DNA of 64,000 bases, taken from positions 806,001 to 870,000 of the forward strand of contig JAAVLQ010000003.1 of the NCBI GenBank assembly GCA_012103075.1, read 5' to 3'. Of this stretch, positions 21,674 through 32,646 are shown piece after piece; within the stretch, counting starts at the first letter, position 1, and each line of letters begins with the position of its first letter. Source of the DNA: Brucella cytisi. Lineage in GTDB: Bacteria > Pseudomonadota > Alphaproteobacteria > Rhizobiales > Rhizobiaceae. Made by a program: the position numbers and the translations under genes. Below the pieces are notes generated by a model. The model saw nothing but the letters and a program-made list of their open reading frames with translations. It was not told where the DNA came from and made no database searches.

Positions 21674-22105
21674 CTATTCAGAGCGATGCGCTTGCCGGTG
21701 ACGCGCTCTACGCGCGAGTGCAACGAAACGGTCTCGGATCTCGGCAAACAGCGCCGGTGGTAGCGGACCGTAATAACCGGTATCGTCATCCACCGATCGC
21801 AGATCCGGTCCCGGCCAGACAAAGCGATTGCTTTCGCTGAGCACGATCCGGGAACGCTCATCGTCCAGTCCGAGGCGGCGTTTGGTGGCAGCGGGAATTT
21901 CAATTGCCTCGTCATCCCGTTGCGGTGGCGTATGGGTCACCGGCAACACCCTGACGACTGGCGATCCGTCTTCCAGTGTCGTCGTGATAGCTAATACGAG
22001 AACAGGACGATCCTTGTCGCCCTCTTCCCGTCCCTGCTCGAACTGCCAGTGCCACAAATAGGAGTATCTGAAAATCCAACCGACCTTGGGCTCACTCGGA
22101 ATCAT
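21674..22105 (-). CDS. PemK/MazF-like toxin
   Basis: An intact 143-residue protein. It starts GWIFRYSYLWHWQFEQGREE and continues GDKDRPVLVLAITTTLEDGS, VRVLPVTHTPP, EIPAATKRRLGLDD, SRIVLSESNRFVWPGPDLRS. This order is that of plasmid-maintenance PemK-like endoribonucleases with an SH3-like beta barrel. The start is 1 bp after the antitoxin stop, so the pair is translationally coupled. The likely role is post-segregational killing or stabilisation of the replicon. The autorepression site was not located. Confidence 0.8.
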   Translation of the reverse strand: MIPSEPKVGWIFRYSYLWHWQFEQGREEGDKDRPVLVLAITTTLEDGSPVVRVLPVTHTPPQRDDEAIEIPAATKRRLGLDDERSRIVLSESNRFVWPGPDLRSVDDDTGYYGPLPPALFAEIRDRFVALARRARHRQAHRSE

Positions 22106-22106
22106 G

Positions 22107-22370
22107 CTATTTTTCGTTCAGTTCACGATCGAGATGCTCAAGGCCTGCTTCCATCGAGGCGGCTTCAACAGCTGCGAGATCACCTTCGGTCAGCGTAGCG
22201 GTCAATTCGACGCGACGCTCGCGCCGCATCAAACGCAGATAATCCTCATAAGCGAGCAGAACAGTGCGCGGACGACCGTTCTTGGTAATGATAACCGGAT
22301 CGCGCACGGCAGCGTCCTGATAAGCGCCAAAATTCTTGGAAATGGCTGCGGCTGTTACTGTGGATGTCAT
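22107..22370 (-). CDS. Phd/YefM-family antitoxin
   Basis: An intact 87-residue protein. The N-terminus STVTAAAISKNFGAYQDAAV and RDPVIITKNGRPRTVLLAYE is the Phd/YefM DNA-binding fold. The acidic C-terminal tail (AVEASMEAGLEHLDRELNE) is the toxin-binding segment. The ATG at 22370 has GGAGG just upstream on the minus strand, in a region where an AT-rich promoter and operator are expected (22371-22440). Confidence 0.85.
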   Translation of the reverse strand: MTSTVTAAAISKNFGAYQDAAVRDPVIITKNGRPRTVLLAYEDYLRLMRRERRVELTATLTEGDLAAVEAASMEAGLEHLDRELNEK

Positions 22371-22445
22371 GATCAACCTCCGTTTTCCGTAATATACGGA
22401 CTTCCCGGGTTTCCCGCAAGTTTTTAAATCGAGAAGCATTGTGCA

Positions 22446-23591
22446 ATGACCAGACCAGACCCCTTGCCTTCTAATGTCCATATCCGGGCGGAACAGCTCG
22501 ATACAATCGCTGCTGTCTTGCCGATGAACCGACGTGACATGCTGGCGGGCATTTTGACAGACGACGATGTCGAGACACTGCGCCATCTGGTCAATGAAGG
22601 CATGGGCGAAAACACGCTGCGTGCGCTTGCCTCGGATCTGGCCTATCTCGAAGCACGGTCGATGGCCGCAACCGGCATCCCCTCCCCTTCCCCGCGCCGG
22701 AGGCCCTGTTGTTGAAATTCGTCGCCCATCATTTATGGCGACCGCGGCAACGCGAGATCGAGCCTGATCACGGCATGCCGGCCGGCGTGGCAGAGGAATT
22801 GCGCCGACAAGGCTTTCTGCGTGTACCCGGACCGCATGCTCCGGCAACCGTCCGCCGGCGTCTGGCCAACTGGTCGACGCTCACTCGCTGGCGCGGTCTG
22901 GAAGGATCGTTTTCATCGCCTTCCGTCAAATCGGCAATCCGGCTTGCGGTGCGTGCCCTCAACCGGCCGCGCAGCCGCAAGAGTGCCAATGCGATTACCG
23001 GCGATATTCTGGGCAAGCTGCTGGCAACCTGTTCCGGCGGGGATCTCACGGCCTTGCGGGATCGGGCTATCCTGATGGTAGCCTTTGCCTCAGGCGGACG
23101 AAGGCGCAGTGAAATCGCCAGCTTGCGTATAGAACAGCTTGTCAAACAGGCCCCTGTCACCGACGGGGACGGCGCGACCCTCCCTTCGCTCGGCATTCAT
23201 CTCGGTCGCACCAAAACCAGTGGCGCCGATCAGGACGAGATCGTCTATCTCACCGGCCGCCCGGTTGAAGCCCTCACCCGCTGGCTGGAAGCGGCAAAAT
23301 CGACAAGGGCAGCGTGTTTCGCAAGATCGATCGCTGGGGTAATGTTTCGGCACGGGCGCTGGAACCCAGCGCCATCAACCGGATCGTTAAGCAGCGCGCG
23401 CAAATGGCGGGGTTGGAACCGGGGAGTTTTCTGCGCACGGCCTGCGCTCCGGCTATCTCACCGAAGCGGCCAATCGTGGTATTCCGCTCCCCGAAGCGAT
23501 GGAACAATCCCGTCATCGTTCGGTGCAACAGGCATCCGATTATTACAACAATGCCAAACGGCGCAGCGGACGGGCATCAAGGCTGCTTTAA
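22446..23591 (+). CDS. Tyrosine site-specific recombinase
   Basis: About 382 residues with frame changes near 22700, 23310 and 23440. A SAM-like N-terminal domain (VNEGMGENTLRALASDLAYL) leads to the catalytic domain: ALRDRAILMVAFASGGRRRS (arginine I; R in SGGRRRSE), HLGRTKTSG, the C-terminal arm with LRSGYLTEAANRGIPLPEAM, EQSRHRSVQQASDYYNNAKR (H/R box and the DYY tyrosine). It is related to plasmid recombinases found beside toxin-antitoxin genes in rhizobia, which probably resolve multimers or drive cassette exchange. It is divergent from the antitoxin; no att site was identified. Confidence 0.78.
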
Positions 23592-23702
23592 CACGAACCA
23601 GACAATCGAGCCAAAGATCATTCACTATATAGCGAAGCAGCTAAAAGTGTTTCAATCCTAGTCTGTTATGGATTTTCGCTAGGAGCTCCACATCGCTTCT
23701 GT

Positions 23703-25992
23703 TCAACCCTTTTTCTTTTGTCCCTCATGCGCCCAGCTGTTTCTAAGCGTATTAAAAAGTGAAATCCACTTGATTTTGTCCGCCTTACTATTGAAACCAT
23801 GTCCGACATCAATGGAAAAATGTTGCTCAAACGATTCTGCACCTTCTTGATTTTCAGGTTTCTTTGACCAGTATTTTTCGATAATGGACTTGTAGTCTTT
23901 AATGAAAAACTGATCAGTCCACGGAATTTCACGACGACCAAGTCCGTCTTTATAGTCTTTTTCCATCTGTTCTTTGGCACGCATCTCGCACTCCCGCTGG
24001 ATGTTGCCTATCTCGATATCCCAATTTTCACCGAATAGCGCTTTCAGTTGCTCGATGATGAAATTCTTCATATGCCGCTCAATCTGGGTGCCTATCTCCC
24101 GACCTTGAGTCTGAAGCGCCTTGTCCTGCCGCTCTCGCCAGTCCTGTAATTCCGGCGGATTGTATTCACTGAACCTACTGTTGATGTAGCTCTGAAAATA
24201 CCGAAGCCAAGTTGCCTCTGCACCACTGCCCAGCTTGCCGGTTAGAACTTCCGCATCTTCTGGCGACATTGCTTTCAACGACTCAAAAACACCGTCAGGT
24301 ATCCGGCAATAGCACCAATTCTCTGCGCAGTAGTTGAATTGATTGATAGCGAACCCCTGCCGACTTCAAATGCGTGCAGATCTCCCATTAGAGATATGAA
24401 GGCAAAACTGCCTCTATTTGAGAGAATATAAGTATCCAAATGCTTCGCTGTCTGGTCCGAGGGCCCCTTCCGCCAGTTCATATCCAGCATTAATAAAGCT
24501 CACGGTACGGTTCCGCGCTTTTATCATTTCATCACTGTGCTCGACATTGGCTGAGTCGTATAATGACGCTGCGGTGGTAGCTTCCACGAACTTGTTGCCT
24601 TTGGCTTCAGGCAAAAGTTTGCATTTAATCAGCGCGTCAGCAAACGGCTTCGCTTGAAGTACAGCCTTGTCCTCACCCAGTGAAATTTTGCCGTAAAGCG
24701 GGCCGGAAGAATCGCCACTCAGAGCCCGAACCACCGACGATCTTAACGCTTTCAGCCGAGAATCCAGTCGAGGGGCATTCCAGTATAGGTCTTCCTCCAA
24801 TGTGATTCTCAAGGTAGGGCTTACGGCCTTCTGGTTCTCATTAATCTGCATAAACAACTCAAGCTGATCGCTCGGATCAAGGTTCTTGAATGCTACTACG
24901 GGTATCGTATTGCTCGATTTGTATCTCGAGTTCGCGTAGCCGTAAATTCTGTGTTGACCATCAATGATATATGCGATCGCAAATGCATTAGGGATCTTCA
25001 ATATGCCGGTTCGCGAGGCGGTGTCCTTCGAACGCGGTTGACCGTTGAATTCGAGTTTTGTTTCACGTTCGTTGAAATTCAAGATCGCTGAATTTGAAAA
25101 AAGCCGCCGCCATCAATGAACTTGGTTATTCCTTTTAGTCGCGAAGATAACAATAACCTCTGGTAAGTTGGCATTTCGGATTCGTTAGCTCGTGTGCGAT
25201 GGAGAACAAATCCAATCTTAAGCAGCAAGTGAGGCTCCAGCGAAAACATATAGTATGTTTTCCCCCATAGTGCCCTCAATGGCCGGCACCTCAATCTTGT
25301 CTTTATTGATGTTTTGCCCTTTCATCATCAATCCCATGAACTGATAATGCGCGGCATCACGATAAGACTTCAGTAAGCTATCAATGTATTGATATGTGTT
25401 GTCGTTATAATAAAAACCCCTGCTTCGACGAGAGCCGTAACATCCGCTGAATCTCGGCTTAACCTCAAATTTCTAGTAGCAAATATGTACTTTAAGCGTC
25501 GACCGGAACCAAAAATTTGATCTACAGCTTTTCGATAACCATCCAAGCGGGACTTCAATGACTTGAATTCATTCTCAAAGACGGAGGCTTCGCCGAGGTT
25601 TCGCTAGCTTGGCAATCAACCAGCAAGACACTGTCTTCATTCATCGCAACGATATCAATTCGTTTCTTCTCTGAAGGTGCAGAACCGAAGGGAAGACAAA
25701 AATCCGGGTCCACATTCAAGGCACGATAGCCTAACCGGTAGAGCTGACACCACACGTCATCTTTGAATTGGTCGTCGTATGCCTTCTGCTTTCGGAGCCG
25801 GGTTTTGGTCTTAAGCGGCTCTCCATATTCCTCCCACCCCTCACAGAGAAATCCCTCGACCAAATCGTGTTCGACGTTCCGCGAATGAAATTTCGAAGAT
25901 TTGGCAGTAAAGACTTTGCCGAGCTGCGATTTATCACTGCTCATTTTTAAACGAAGCCCAGCGGCTTCAGCAGGTTCAATAAACGACAACAT
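23703..25992 (-). CDS. Nuclease-like N-domain fused to DGQHR (DndB-type) domain
   Basis: About 762 residues with frame changes near 25590, 25420, 25270, 25085, 24450 and 24285. The N-terminal 150 residues resemble a PD-(D/E)XK fold: DDQFKDDVWCQLYRLGYRAL, KKRIDIVAMNEDSVLLVDCQ, with Q in place of the usual K. The central DGQHR domain carries AIAYIIDGQHRIYGYANSRY, then LELFMQINENQKAVSPTLR, as in DndB-like proteins. The C-terminal third is helical. It starts 27 bp after the adenine-methyltransferase stop. DGQHR proteins occur in DNA-modification systems. The pairing with a methyltransferase suggests a restriction-modification-like locus in which this protein senses or cuts unmodified DNA; that is inference. 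Confidence 0.7.
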
Positions 25993-26019
25993 ATCCCCAA
26001 ACAGTCAGCGACGTGCGCG

Positions 26020-26811
26020 TTAGAAAGTAAATAATGCTTCGGTAGTGGCCCGCCGCGAACCATTTGTCCCCGATATCACCGAAGGCCGCGAAACGACTGT
26101 CGGTGTTCCAAGCTCAGCATAAAGCTTGTGAATACTGGCGTGATCTGCGTTAGTTAGGACAACCCGAGCACCGCGCTGTATAGCACCACGGACAGACATC
26201 ATTAATCGCTTCTGATCCTCCCACGTGAAGATCTTCTGATTGTATTTGACGAAGCCATTAAAATTGTGAGCAGTGGTGTAAGGTGGGTCAATAAAAAGCA
26301 AATCACCTTCAGTGGCCTCTCCCACAACGGTTTCAAAGTCACCCGCCCGAAGATCTGCTCCCACTAGTATTTTGCTAGCCTGTTCGAAATCATCATCTAG
26401 CAATGTAATCTGAGTTTTAGTCCCTATGGGGACATTGAATTGCCCTCTGAGATTCTCGCGATAAAGCCCGTTGAAACATGTTCGATTCAGATAAAGGAAT
26501 TGGGCAGCACGTAAGTGCGTACTGGAATGTTGACGGCTCCGCTCCTCATAATAGAAATCTTTCGAATGTCTTTCTTGAAATTCGGCTAGACTCTCTTGCA
26601 CCAAAGGCCATTCGTCACGAATAGACTGGTATGTAGCAATCAGTCGCTCATTCACATCGGAAATAATCGCATGTTTCGGAGCGAGATGAAAGAAAACGGC
26701 GCCGCCGCCTAAGAATGGTTCAATATAACGACCAGAGTATGCTGGTAGAGAAAAACTTGGATCATTGAGAAGCCATCTCTTCCCGCCGGCCCACTTGATA
26801 AACGGTTTCAA
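26020..26811 (-). CDS. D12-class (Dam-like) adenine-N6 DNA methyltransferase
   Basis: An intact 263-residue enzyme. The AdoMet-binding motif is at the N-terminus (PFIKWAGGKRWLL, YIEPFLGGGAVFFHL), with ISDVNERLIATYQSIRDEWP and LNRTCFNGLYRENLRGQFNV in the middle and the catalytic LLFIDPPYTTAHNF (DPPY) near residue 177. The order is that of class alpha/D12 MTases, which methylate adenine, often within GATC-like sites. The exact site cannot be read from the sequence. It is the first gene of a two-gene unit with the DGQHR nuclease-like protein and is followed on the other side by the repABC upstream region. Confidence 0.9.
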   Translation of the reverse strand: MKPFIKWAGGKRWLLNDPSFSLPAYSGRYIEPFLGGGAVFFHLAPKHAIISDVNERLIATYQSIRDEWPLVQESLAEFQERHSKDFYYEERSRQHSSTHLRAAQFLYLNRTCFNGLYRENLRGQFNVPIGTKTQITLLDDDFEQASKILVGADLRAGDFETVVGEATEGDLLFIDPPYTTAHNFNGFVKYNQKIFTWEDQKRLMMSVRGAIQRGARVVLTNADHASIHKLYAELGTPTVVSRPSVISGTNGSRRATTEALFTF

Positions 26812-27333
26812 ACTATGCCCCCACTGCGAGACTCTTGCTCTCGGTCTATTATTGCGAGCAGATTCTCCTTACGCAAGATCTCGATTGAAATTGTCCGTTA
26901 TGAACCAGTCTGGGATTAGCCTATTTACACCATTACACTATCCCTGCCGTCGGCACGTCGACGAAAAAACGCGACGCTCAGTGCTGATCTAACCGCACAC
27001 AGCACCCATCAACTTTAAGGCTTGTCCGATACAAATACCCGCATAATCCTCGGCCCTAACGTTCGATCTGAACAGAGCGTGGCCTATTCTAGACTATTAG
27101 ACATGAGCGCAACCTGTAAGCTATCGCCGAGCACAACATTCGATCGGAATTTACCAGCTAGCGCACAAGGCAGTATGGCGGCGATCACGCTGATGTTGGC
27201 CATGGCCAACTCCGGTTTTCTCCTGGTAAATAATTGAAAACCTTACAATTTGCCATGGTTTACGAATCGTGTAATTTTAGATACGGATTTTTCGCAAATT
27301 CTGCTTATAAAGCGCATCGACAGGAGTTATTCG
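26812..27333. promoter_or_regulatory. repA1 upstream region
   Basis: A 522-bp intergenic region between the methyltransferase and repA1. It carries one perfect parS palindrome (27195-27210) and an AT-rich promoter zone from about 27235 to 27315, including TTTTTCGCAAATT 35-45 bp before repA, similar to a motif found before repA2. No gene is supported here. Confidence 0.6.
27195..27210. promoter_or_regulatory. parS: parS palindrome upstream of repA1
   Basis: GTTGGCCATGGCCAAC is a perfect 16-bp palindrome of the GTT...AAC class used by RepB as partition site in repABC replicons. An identical copy lies in repB1 at 28616-28631. Identity of the two copies and the cassette context support the call. 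Confidence 0.8.
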
Positions 27334-28542
27334 ATGCTACAAGACAAAAGCGCTTTTGCGCAACTTTCGTCAGATGCGCGTATTCAGCGGCATGCCAAGC
27401 AGCTTTCGAAGCAATTGCAATTGCTTCGCGAAAGATTGTTCCCGCCGACGGCGGAAAAGTTACTCAGGACTTTCACGTCCGGAGAAGCAGCGCAGCTCGT
27501 CGGCGTATCAGATGGCTTTCTTCGTACATTGTCAAATGAAGGTCGAGGGCCGATTCCGGACCAGTCCGCTTCTGGACGGAGATCGTACACGCTCGCGCAG
27601 GTAAATGAATTGCGTGAGTATATGGCGAAAGCCAAACCGAAGGATGCTTTAAACTATCTTCCCCGGCGACGATCGGGCGAGAAACTGCAAACGATCGCGG
27701 TTTCAAACTTCAAAGGCGGCAGCGCAAAGACCACAACAACAATTTATCTCGCCCAGTACCGGCTTTGCAGGGATATCGCGTCCGGCCATCGATCTCGATC
27801 CTCAGGCTTCCCTCTCGACTATGCTCGGCATCCAGCCAGAATTTGATCTCGGTGAAGGTGATACACTTTACGGCGCTATCCGTTATGACGATCAAAAGCG
27901 TCCCATGAAAGATATCATACGGAAGACGTACTTTACTGGCCTCGATCTGGTTCCGGGCAATCTTGAACTCATGGAGTTTGAACACGAAACGCCAACTGCG
28001 CTTTTAGAGCGAAAGACATCAAATGCAGATATTTTCTTCAAGCGCGTTGGCAATGCGCTCAGCGAAGTGGAGGCAGATTACGATATCGTCGTTATCGATT
28101 GCCCCCACAGCTTGGATATCTGACACTCGGAGCCGTTTGTGCTGCGACCAGCATTCTGATCACGGTCCATCCTCAAATGGTGGACGTCGCTTCCATGTCG
28201 CAGTTTCTGTTAATGACTTCCGATCTGTTGTCGGTCGTACATAAGGCAGGCGGAGAGCTGCAGCATGACATGATCAAATACGTTATTACGCGCCATGAAC
28301 CACATGATGGGCCCCAAGCACAAATTGCAGGTTTGTTGAGAAGCCTGTTTGGTGAAGAAGTTCTCGCAGCGACTGTTCTGAAGTCTACCGCAATTTCGGA
28401 CGCAGGTCTCAGCAAGCAGACGCTATACGAGATCGAGAAAGGCCGGGTTCGGCGGCAAACATATGATCGCGCTATCGAATCGTTGAACGCGGTGAACGGG
28501 GAAATTCTGGCCGGAATCAACAACGCATGGAGGAGACCATGA
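27334..28542 (+). CDS. repA: RepA1, ParA-type partition ATPase and autorepressor
   Basis: About 402 residues; ATG with AGGAG 7 bp upstream. An N-terminal HTH (TSGEAAQLVGVSDGFLRTLS) is followed by the deviant Walker A FKGGSAKTTTTIYLAQ, switch region, IVVIDCP (Walker B) and the RepA tail VLKSTAISDAGLSKQTLYEI. Single-base shifts occur near 27760 and 28108; at the latter DCP continues as QLGYLTLGAVCAATSILITV. Known role: plasmid segregation with RepB and parS, and repression of the repABC promoter. It overlaps repB1 by ATGA at 28539. The Walker A serine-alanine (GGSAKT) differs from the usual GGSGKT and may be real or an error. Confidence 0.9.
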
Positions 28543-29569
28543 GCCGCAAGAATATGCTCGCTGATATGATCGCCGCCACGGCGCAAGAGGCATCGCAGGA
28601 TGATAGCATAGACGAGTTGGCCATGGCCAACTCAGACAACGCCCCACAAAACGAGAAACGTGTATTGGCCGGATCAGTCAGAACGATGGGGCTGGCCCCG
28701 GATCGCATTGAAAATGAGAGCAAGGCACTTCATGAAGCCTTGGCGTCCGGTGAAATTGTTATAGAACTCGAGCCTAACCTCATTGAAGGTTCGTTTATTC
28801 GAGATCGCTTGGACAGCGACCTAAATGAGAATGACGAACTGGTGCAGTCCATCCGGCAAACGGACAGGAAGTTCCTATTCTGGTTCGCCGGCACCCAAAT
28901 AAATCGGACCGCTTCCGGGTTGCGTATGGTCATCGAAGACTGGCCGCTCTTCGACTGCTCAATAGAAAGGTGCGAGCGGTTGTTCGAACACTAAGCGATG
29001 ACCAGTTAGTGGTCGCACAAGGTGTCGAGAACACAGCTCGCAAAGATTTAAGTTATATCGAGAAGGCACTTTTTGCATTTGGTTTAGAGCAGAAAGGATT
29101 TTCGCGCAGCATCATTGGTCAAGCAGTTTCGCTGGATAAGGGAGAGCTTTCAAAGCTGATTTCTGTCGCCAAGCGCGTCCCTGACGATTTGATCAGGAGG
29201 ATTGGGGCAGCTCCTGCCGCTGGCCGACGTCGTTGGCAAGACCTTGCTGATCTACTCGAAGATTCTCAAAAGCTCGAAACGGCTTATGGTCTGAGCTCTG
29301 ATCTGCAGTTTCATAAGCTTAATACTGACGACAGGTTCACTACACTCCTCAGGACATTAGCAGTCCGCACGAAAAAGGAACCCATCCCGTCAAGATCGTG
29401 GAACTCTCAGGATAGAGAGGCGACTTTCAATGTCACCCATAAATCGAAGAGAGTTTCCATTGAACTATCAAATACGAACGGAGTTGTGTTCGGAGAATGG
29501 TTATCGAACCATCTGGATTCTCTCTATGAGGAGTTCCAGCGCTCTAAAAAACTGAACAACGGAGATTAA
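28539..29569 (+). CDS. repB: RepB1, ParB-type partition protein
   Basis: About 343 residues; start in ATGA overlap with repA1. It opens MSRKNMLADMIAATAQEA, typical of RepB, and contains LVQSIRQ, YIEKALFAFGLEQKGFSRSI, LDKGELSKLISVAKRVPDDL (HTH) and the C-terminal dimer end LSNHLDSLYEEFQRSKKLNN. Two shifts near 28855 and 28960 break the conserved QEVPILVRRHP-like block, which can be seen in the adjacent frame. A parS palindrome lies within codons 26-31. RepB binds parS and loads RepA for segregation. The tail ends just before the antisense RNA. Confidence 0.88.
28616..28631. promoter_or_regulatory. parS: parS palindrome inside repB1
   Basis: An exact second copy of GTTGGCCATGGCCAAC within the repB1 reading frame, where it encodes part of ELAMANS. 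A coding location is less usual than the intergenic ones. The identity to the upstream copy makes a partition role likely. Confidence 0.78.
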
Positions 29570-29573
29570 CACC

Positions 29574-29630
29574 AAAAAAAAAAAGGCCCCCAAACGTTGC
29601 CGTCGTGGAAGCCTCTCTCAAAGTTCTGAC
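29574..29630 (-). ncRNA. repABC antisense RNA (ctRNA, incA) of cassette 1
   Basis: Minus-strand promoter TTGACA (29665-29660), 17-bp spacer, GATTCT (29642-29637). The transcript would start near 29630 and end in a GC-rich hairpin (AGGCTTCC pairing with GGGGGCCT) followed by a long T run (A run 29574-29584 on the plus strand). This is the conserved position and layout of the antisense RNA that represses repC translation and sets copy number and incompatibility. Confidence 0.82.
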
Positions 29631-29724
29631 AAACTGAGAATCGCATTTCTACGAATCGCTGTCAAGAGTCACAGGCGTCATTTTGGCGGGTGGATTTCTT
29701 TTGCCTTTTGAAAGGTAAGAGGAA

Positions 29725-30996
29725 ATGCAAGCTCTGGAGACTGCCACGTCCACACTTCGTGGACGAATGAAGATGTCTGCCCAAAATTCCAATCTGCACA
29801 AAACACATTCTATGGGCGTAAACAGGTGGGTGAATTACAAACAGCTCTGTGTAGCCAAATCAGCATTTGGTCTGAATGATCGATGTCTTGCCGTGCTCAG
29901 TTCGCTTTTGTCTTTTCTCCCGCAAGACGACATGAATGAGAAAAACGGTCTGGTCGTTTTTCCATCCAATCGCCAGCTTTCGCTCCGGGCTCACGGTATG
30001 CCGGAATCAACGCTTCGCCGCCATCTCGCTTCGCTGGTCGAAGCAAGGATCATCGCGCGTAAAGATAGCCCGACGCGCAAACGCTATGCTCATAAGGACA
30101 AGGAAGGCGGCGTTGCGCTTGCCTTTGGCTTCTCTTTTGCCCCTTTCCTCGCTCGCGCGTCTGAAATTGCTGAGATCGCAGAAAAGATTCTGGCTGATCA
30201 AAAGAGCTCTAAAGCGAATTCGCGATGAGGTGTCCGTCGTTCGTCGGGATATTGCATCTGCTTTTTCAGAAAACTCCGATGCGTCCGGTCACCTCTGTGA
30301 AGTTCTCGACGCGCTCTTCATTCGCTTTCGTGAAGTGGTGGATACCATTCCACGCCGAGCCTCTCTCGGCGAACTGCAAGCCATCAAAGCCAATCTCGAA
30401 GCTATTGGCGATGAAATGTCTATCGCATTGAAAAGTATGGAAATTGCGCCAGAAGTAAGCGGCAGCGTCGCTCAATATGAGCGGCAGTATATTGAATCCC
30501 TGCCAGAATCCCTTTTTGAATCTCAAAACATCAAAATGAACGATTTGAAGCCGCTTTCTTCGGATGCGACAGTTTCTGAGAACGTTGAAAAAGAACGTCG
30601 TGTTGCAGTACCACCGCCCCTTTCTCTTGATCAGGTGCTTCGAACCTGTCCGGATATTCGTGAATATGGAGCCAACCGGATCAGCTCATGGCGTGAACTT
30701 CATGACGCATCACGATTAGTCTCCGGTTTCCTTGGTATCAGCAGCTCAGCCTACCGGGAAGCAGTAGCCTTTATGGGAGCACAATGTGCATCGACAGTCA
30801 TTGCCCGGATTCTTCAGAAAGTGGCGAGCATCAATTCCCCGGGGGCTATTTGCGATCCCTAACCCAAAAAGCGAGGGTAGAGCGCTTTTCGGTAAGTCAG
30901 CTTCTGTTTTCAGGGATGAGGACCAATGGACGTCTCGCTTCGACCTCCCCTGATCTCCACACGTCAATAGAACGACGATCTGCGTTCATTCTGTGA
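29725..30996 (+). CDS. repC: RepC1, replication initiator
   Basis: About 420 residues with frame changes near 30205 and 30850. The conserved RepC N-terminus contains [60 protein letters not shown] and [10 protein letters not shown]. The middle has [20 protein letters not shown] and the C-terminus [20 protein letters not shown], then [20 protein letters not shown] and [20 protein letters not shown]. RepC binds an origin located within its own gene in this plasmid class. The start ATG has AGAGGA upstream and follows the ctRNA region. The exact stop is uncertain because the last frame is shifted. Confidence 0.88.
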
Positions 30997-32195
30997 AAAC
31001 CACCATAACACCAGCCTTGACGATCTTCGCAAGTTCCTCTGCGTCCCAGTTGGTGAGGCGCACACAACCATGACTTGACGTCTTGCCGATGCGCGAAGGA
31101 TCAGGGGTACCATGAATACCGTAAGTGGGTTTGGAAAGCGCAATCCACACTGTTCCGACCGGGCCATTTGGCCCGGGTGGAATTGTCAGGACTTTTCGTT
31201 GGCGCCTTGTTTGAAATTTATTCTGGGGTTGTAGGTATAATTGGGATTGATCGCTATTCGTTTGACTGGACCGTGCCTGATGGGGACGGGGTATCCGAAG
31301 AGCCAATTGTGGACGGATAGGCTACCTTCAGCTTACCATCTGCGCCATAGCCGCGAACCTGCTTGCGGCGTTTATCTGCTACGATGTGGGCAATCGAAAC
31401 GCGTTTGACTTTTCCGAGATTGGGAACTCTGATGACCGAACCGGTTGATTGAAGTTAACTCGGGATTGATCTCTTTTAGAAAACTCTCATCGATTTGAAA
31501 CCGCTCGCCAAGCATTTCCGTGACCGAGGTATAAGCCATTGCAGGCAATTGAGCCTTCAAAGCGTAATCCGCGGGAATTTCTGCCACAAATTGCCTGCCA
31601 ACGTCCTCGTTGGTGATGACGTAGTCCTTGAAAGCTGGTCCGCCGGTATTTTCCAGTTCCCATTGAACCGCAGACGGATCAGCCGGATTGATAAATCGGC
31701 CCGTGATCTCGCCAAAAGCGGCAGATGCCTTGTCGACATTGCTTCCAGAACGTCCATCAATAGCGCCGGGCGATGCGCCTGCCCTGTCCAACATGATCTG
31801 ATAGGCTGCAATTTGTTCTTTGGCACCTACCCCTTCTGGCATTTCTATCGCAGGCGCCATATCGTCGGTCGTCGGAACATAGGTTGTTGAAATTTCCCGG
31901 TGTGTCTGTTGAGAGTGATTGATGCTGCCGGTGGTCATCTGATCCAACCCGGTTTCGGTCGCTGCGTCTGATCCCACTGACACAACTGGTCGGATATCTT
32001 TTACCAGCAAAAGCAATCCGTGGCTGGGGCGCTGGTTGAATAAGAGCGACGAGAAATGCGGTTGGCGCAGGTCAAAAGACTGTCGTGCGACTTCATGGTC
32101 AAAAACAGCGTTGCTGCTTTGCACGAACCGACAAGCACGCTGGAAAATACAACGAAACTCAATGTGAATTTAGATAAAGGAGCGAACTGGGACAT
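30986..32195 (-). CDS. L,D-transpeptidase (YkuD/ErfK family), secreted
   Basis: About 403 residues with frame changes near 32130, 31435 and 31310. It starts [20 protein letters not shown] with a Sec-type signal followed by LVGSC, which could be a lipobox. A peptidoglycan-binding-like part ([20 protein letters not shown]) precedes the catalytic YkuD motif: [20 protein letters not shown] then [11 protein letters not shown], with the nucleophilic cysteine in [11 protein letters not shown]-transpeptidases make 3-3 peptidoglycan crosslinks or attach proteins to peptidoglycan in the periplasm. Convergent with repC1, overlapping its end by about 11 bp. It is a chromosomal-type gene sitting between replication cassettes. 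Confidence 0.85.
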
Positions 32196-32405
32196 ATCGT
32201 AGGCCTGATTGGACCTGATAAGTATTCGCTGAATTATAGTTAAATATTCGTTTCAGCCATTTTATTACAATCAAAATATGGATGAACACAGGCTGTTACC
32301 CATCTTATTGGCATGTCAGCTATGCGAAACTGGCTCTTCTGTCCGCGTCGGCTCAAACCTATATGGTGTCTGCAAGACAAAAGAGAAAGATTTTAGGAGA
32401 GAGAA

Positions 32406-32552
32406 ATGAACCTGATCCGCTCGTACAGCAACTGGCGCCGTTACCGTAACACCGTCAACGAACTTAGCCGCCTGAATGCACGTGAACTGAACGATTTGGG
32501 CATCATGGCTTCGGAAATTCCTTCCATTGCCCGTCAGGCCGCACACCGCTAA
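32406..32552 (+). CDS. DUF1127 small protein
   Basis: A 48-residue protein, MNLIRSYSNWRRYRNTV to RQAAHR. Core RRYRNTVNELSRLNARELND and LGIMASEIPSIARQAA is the arginine-rich DUF1127 family. The start is preceded by AGGAGA at about 32396. A strong terminator follows at 32647. Members in alphaproteobacteria bind RNA or act in phosphate and carbon regulation; no specific role is claimed here. Confidence 0.85.
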   Translation: MNLIRSYSNWRRYRNTVNELSRLNARELNDLGIMASEIPSIARQAAHR

Positions 32553-32646
32553 TGATTTCTGGATACCGCTGAGGCCGTTCCTCCCGGTTCCTCGGCGTTC
32601 AAAGACCAGACCTCCTCCTCCCATGATCTGGTCTTTCCCATAAACA

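Noticed and set aside
27360-27700. Minus-strand ORFs within repA1
   Set aside because: They are shadows of the conserved RepA reading frame.
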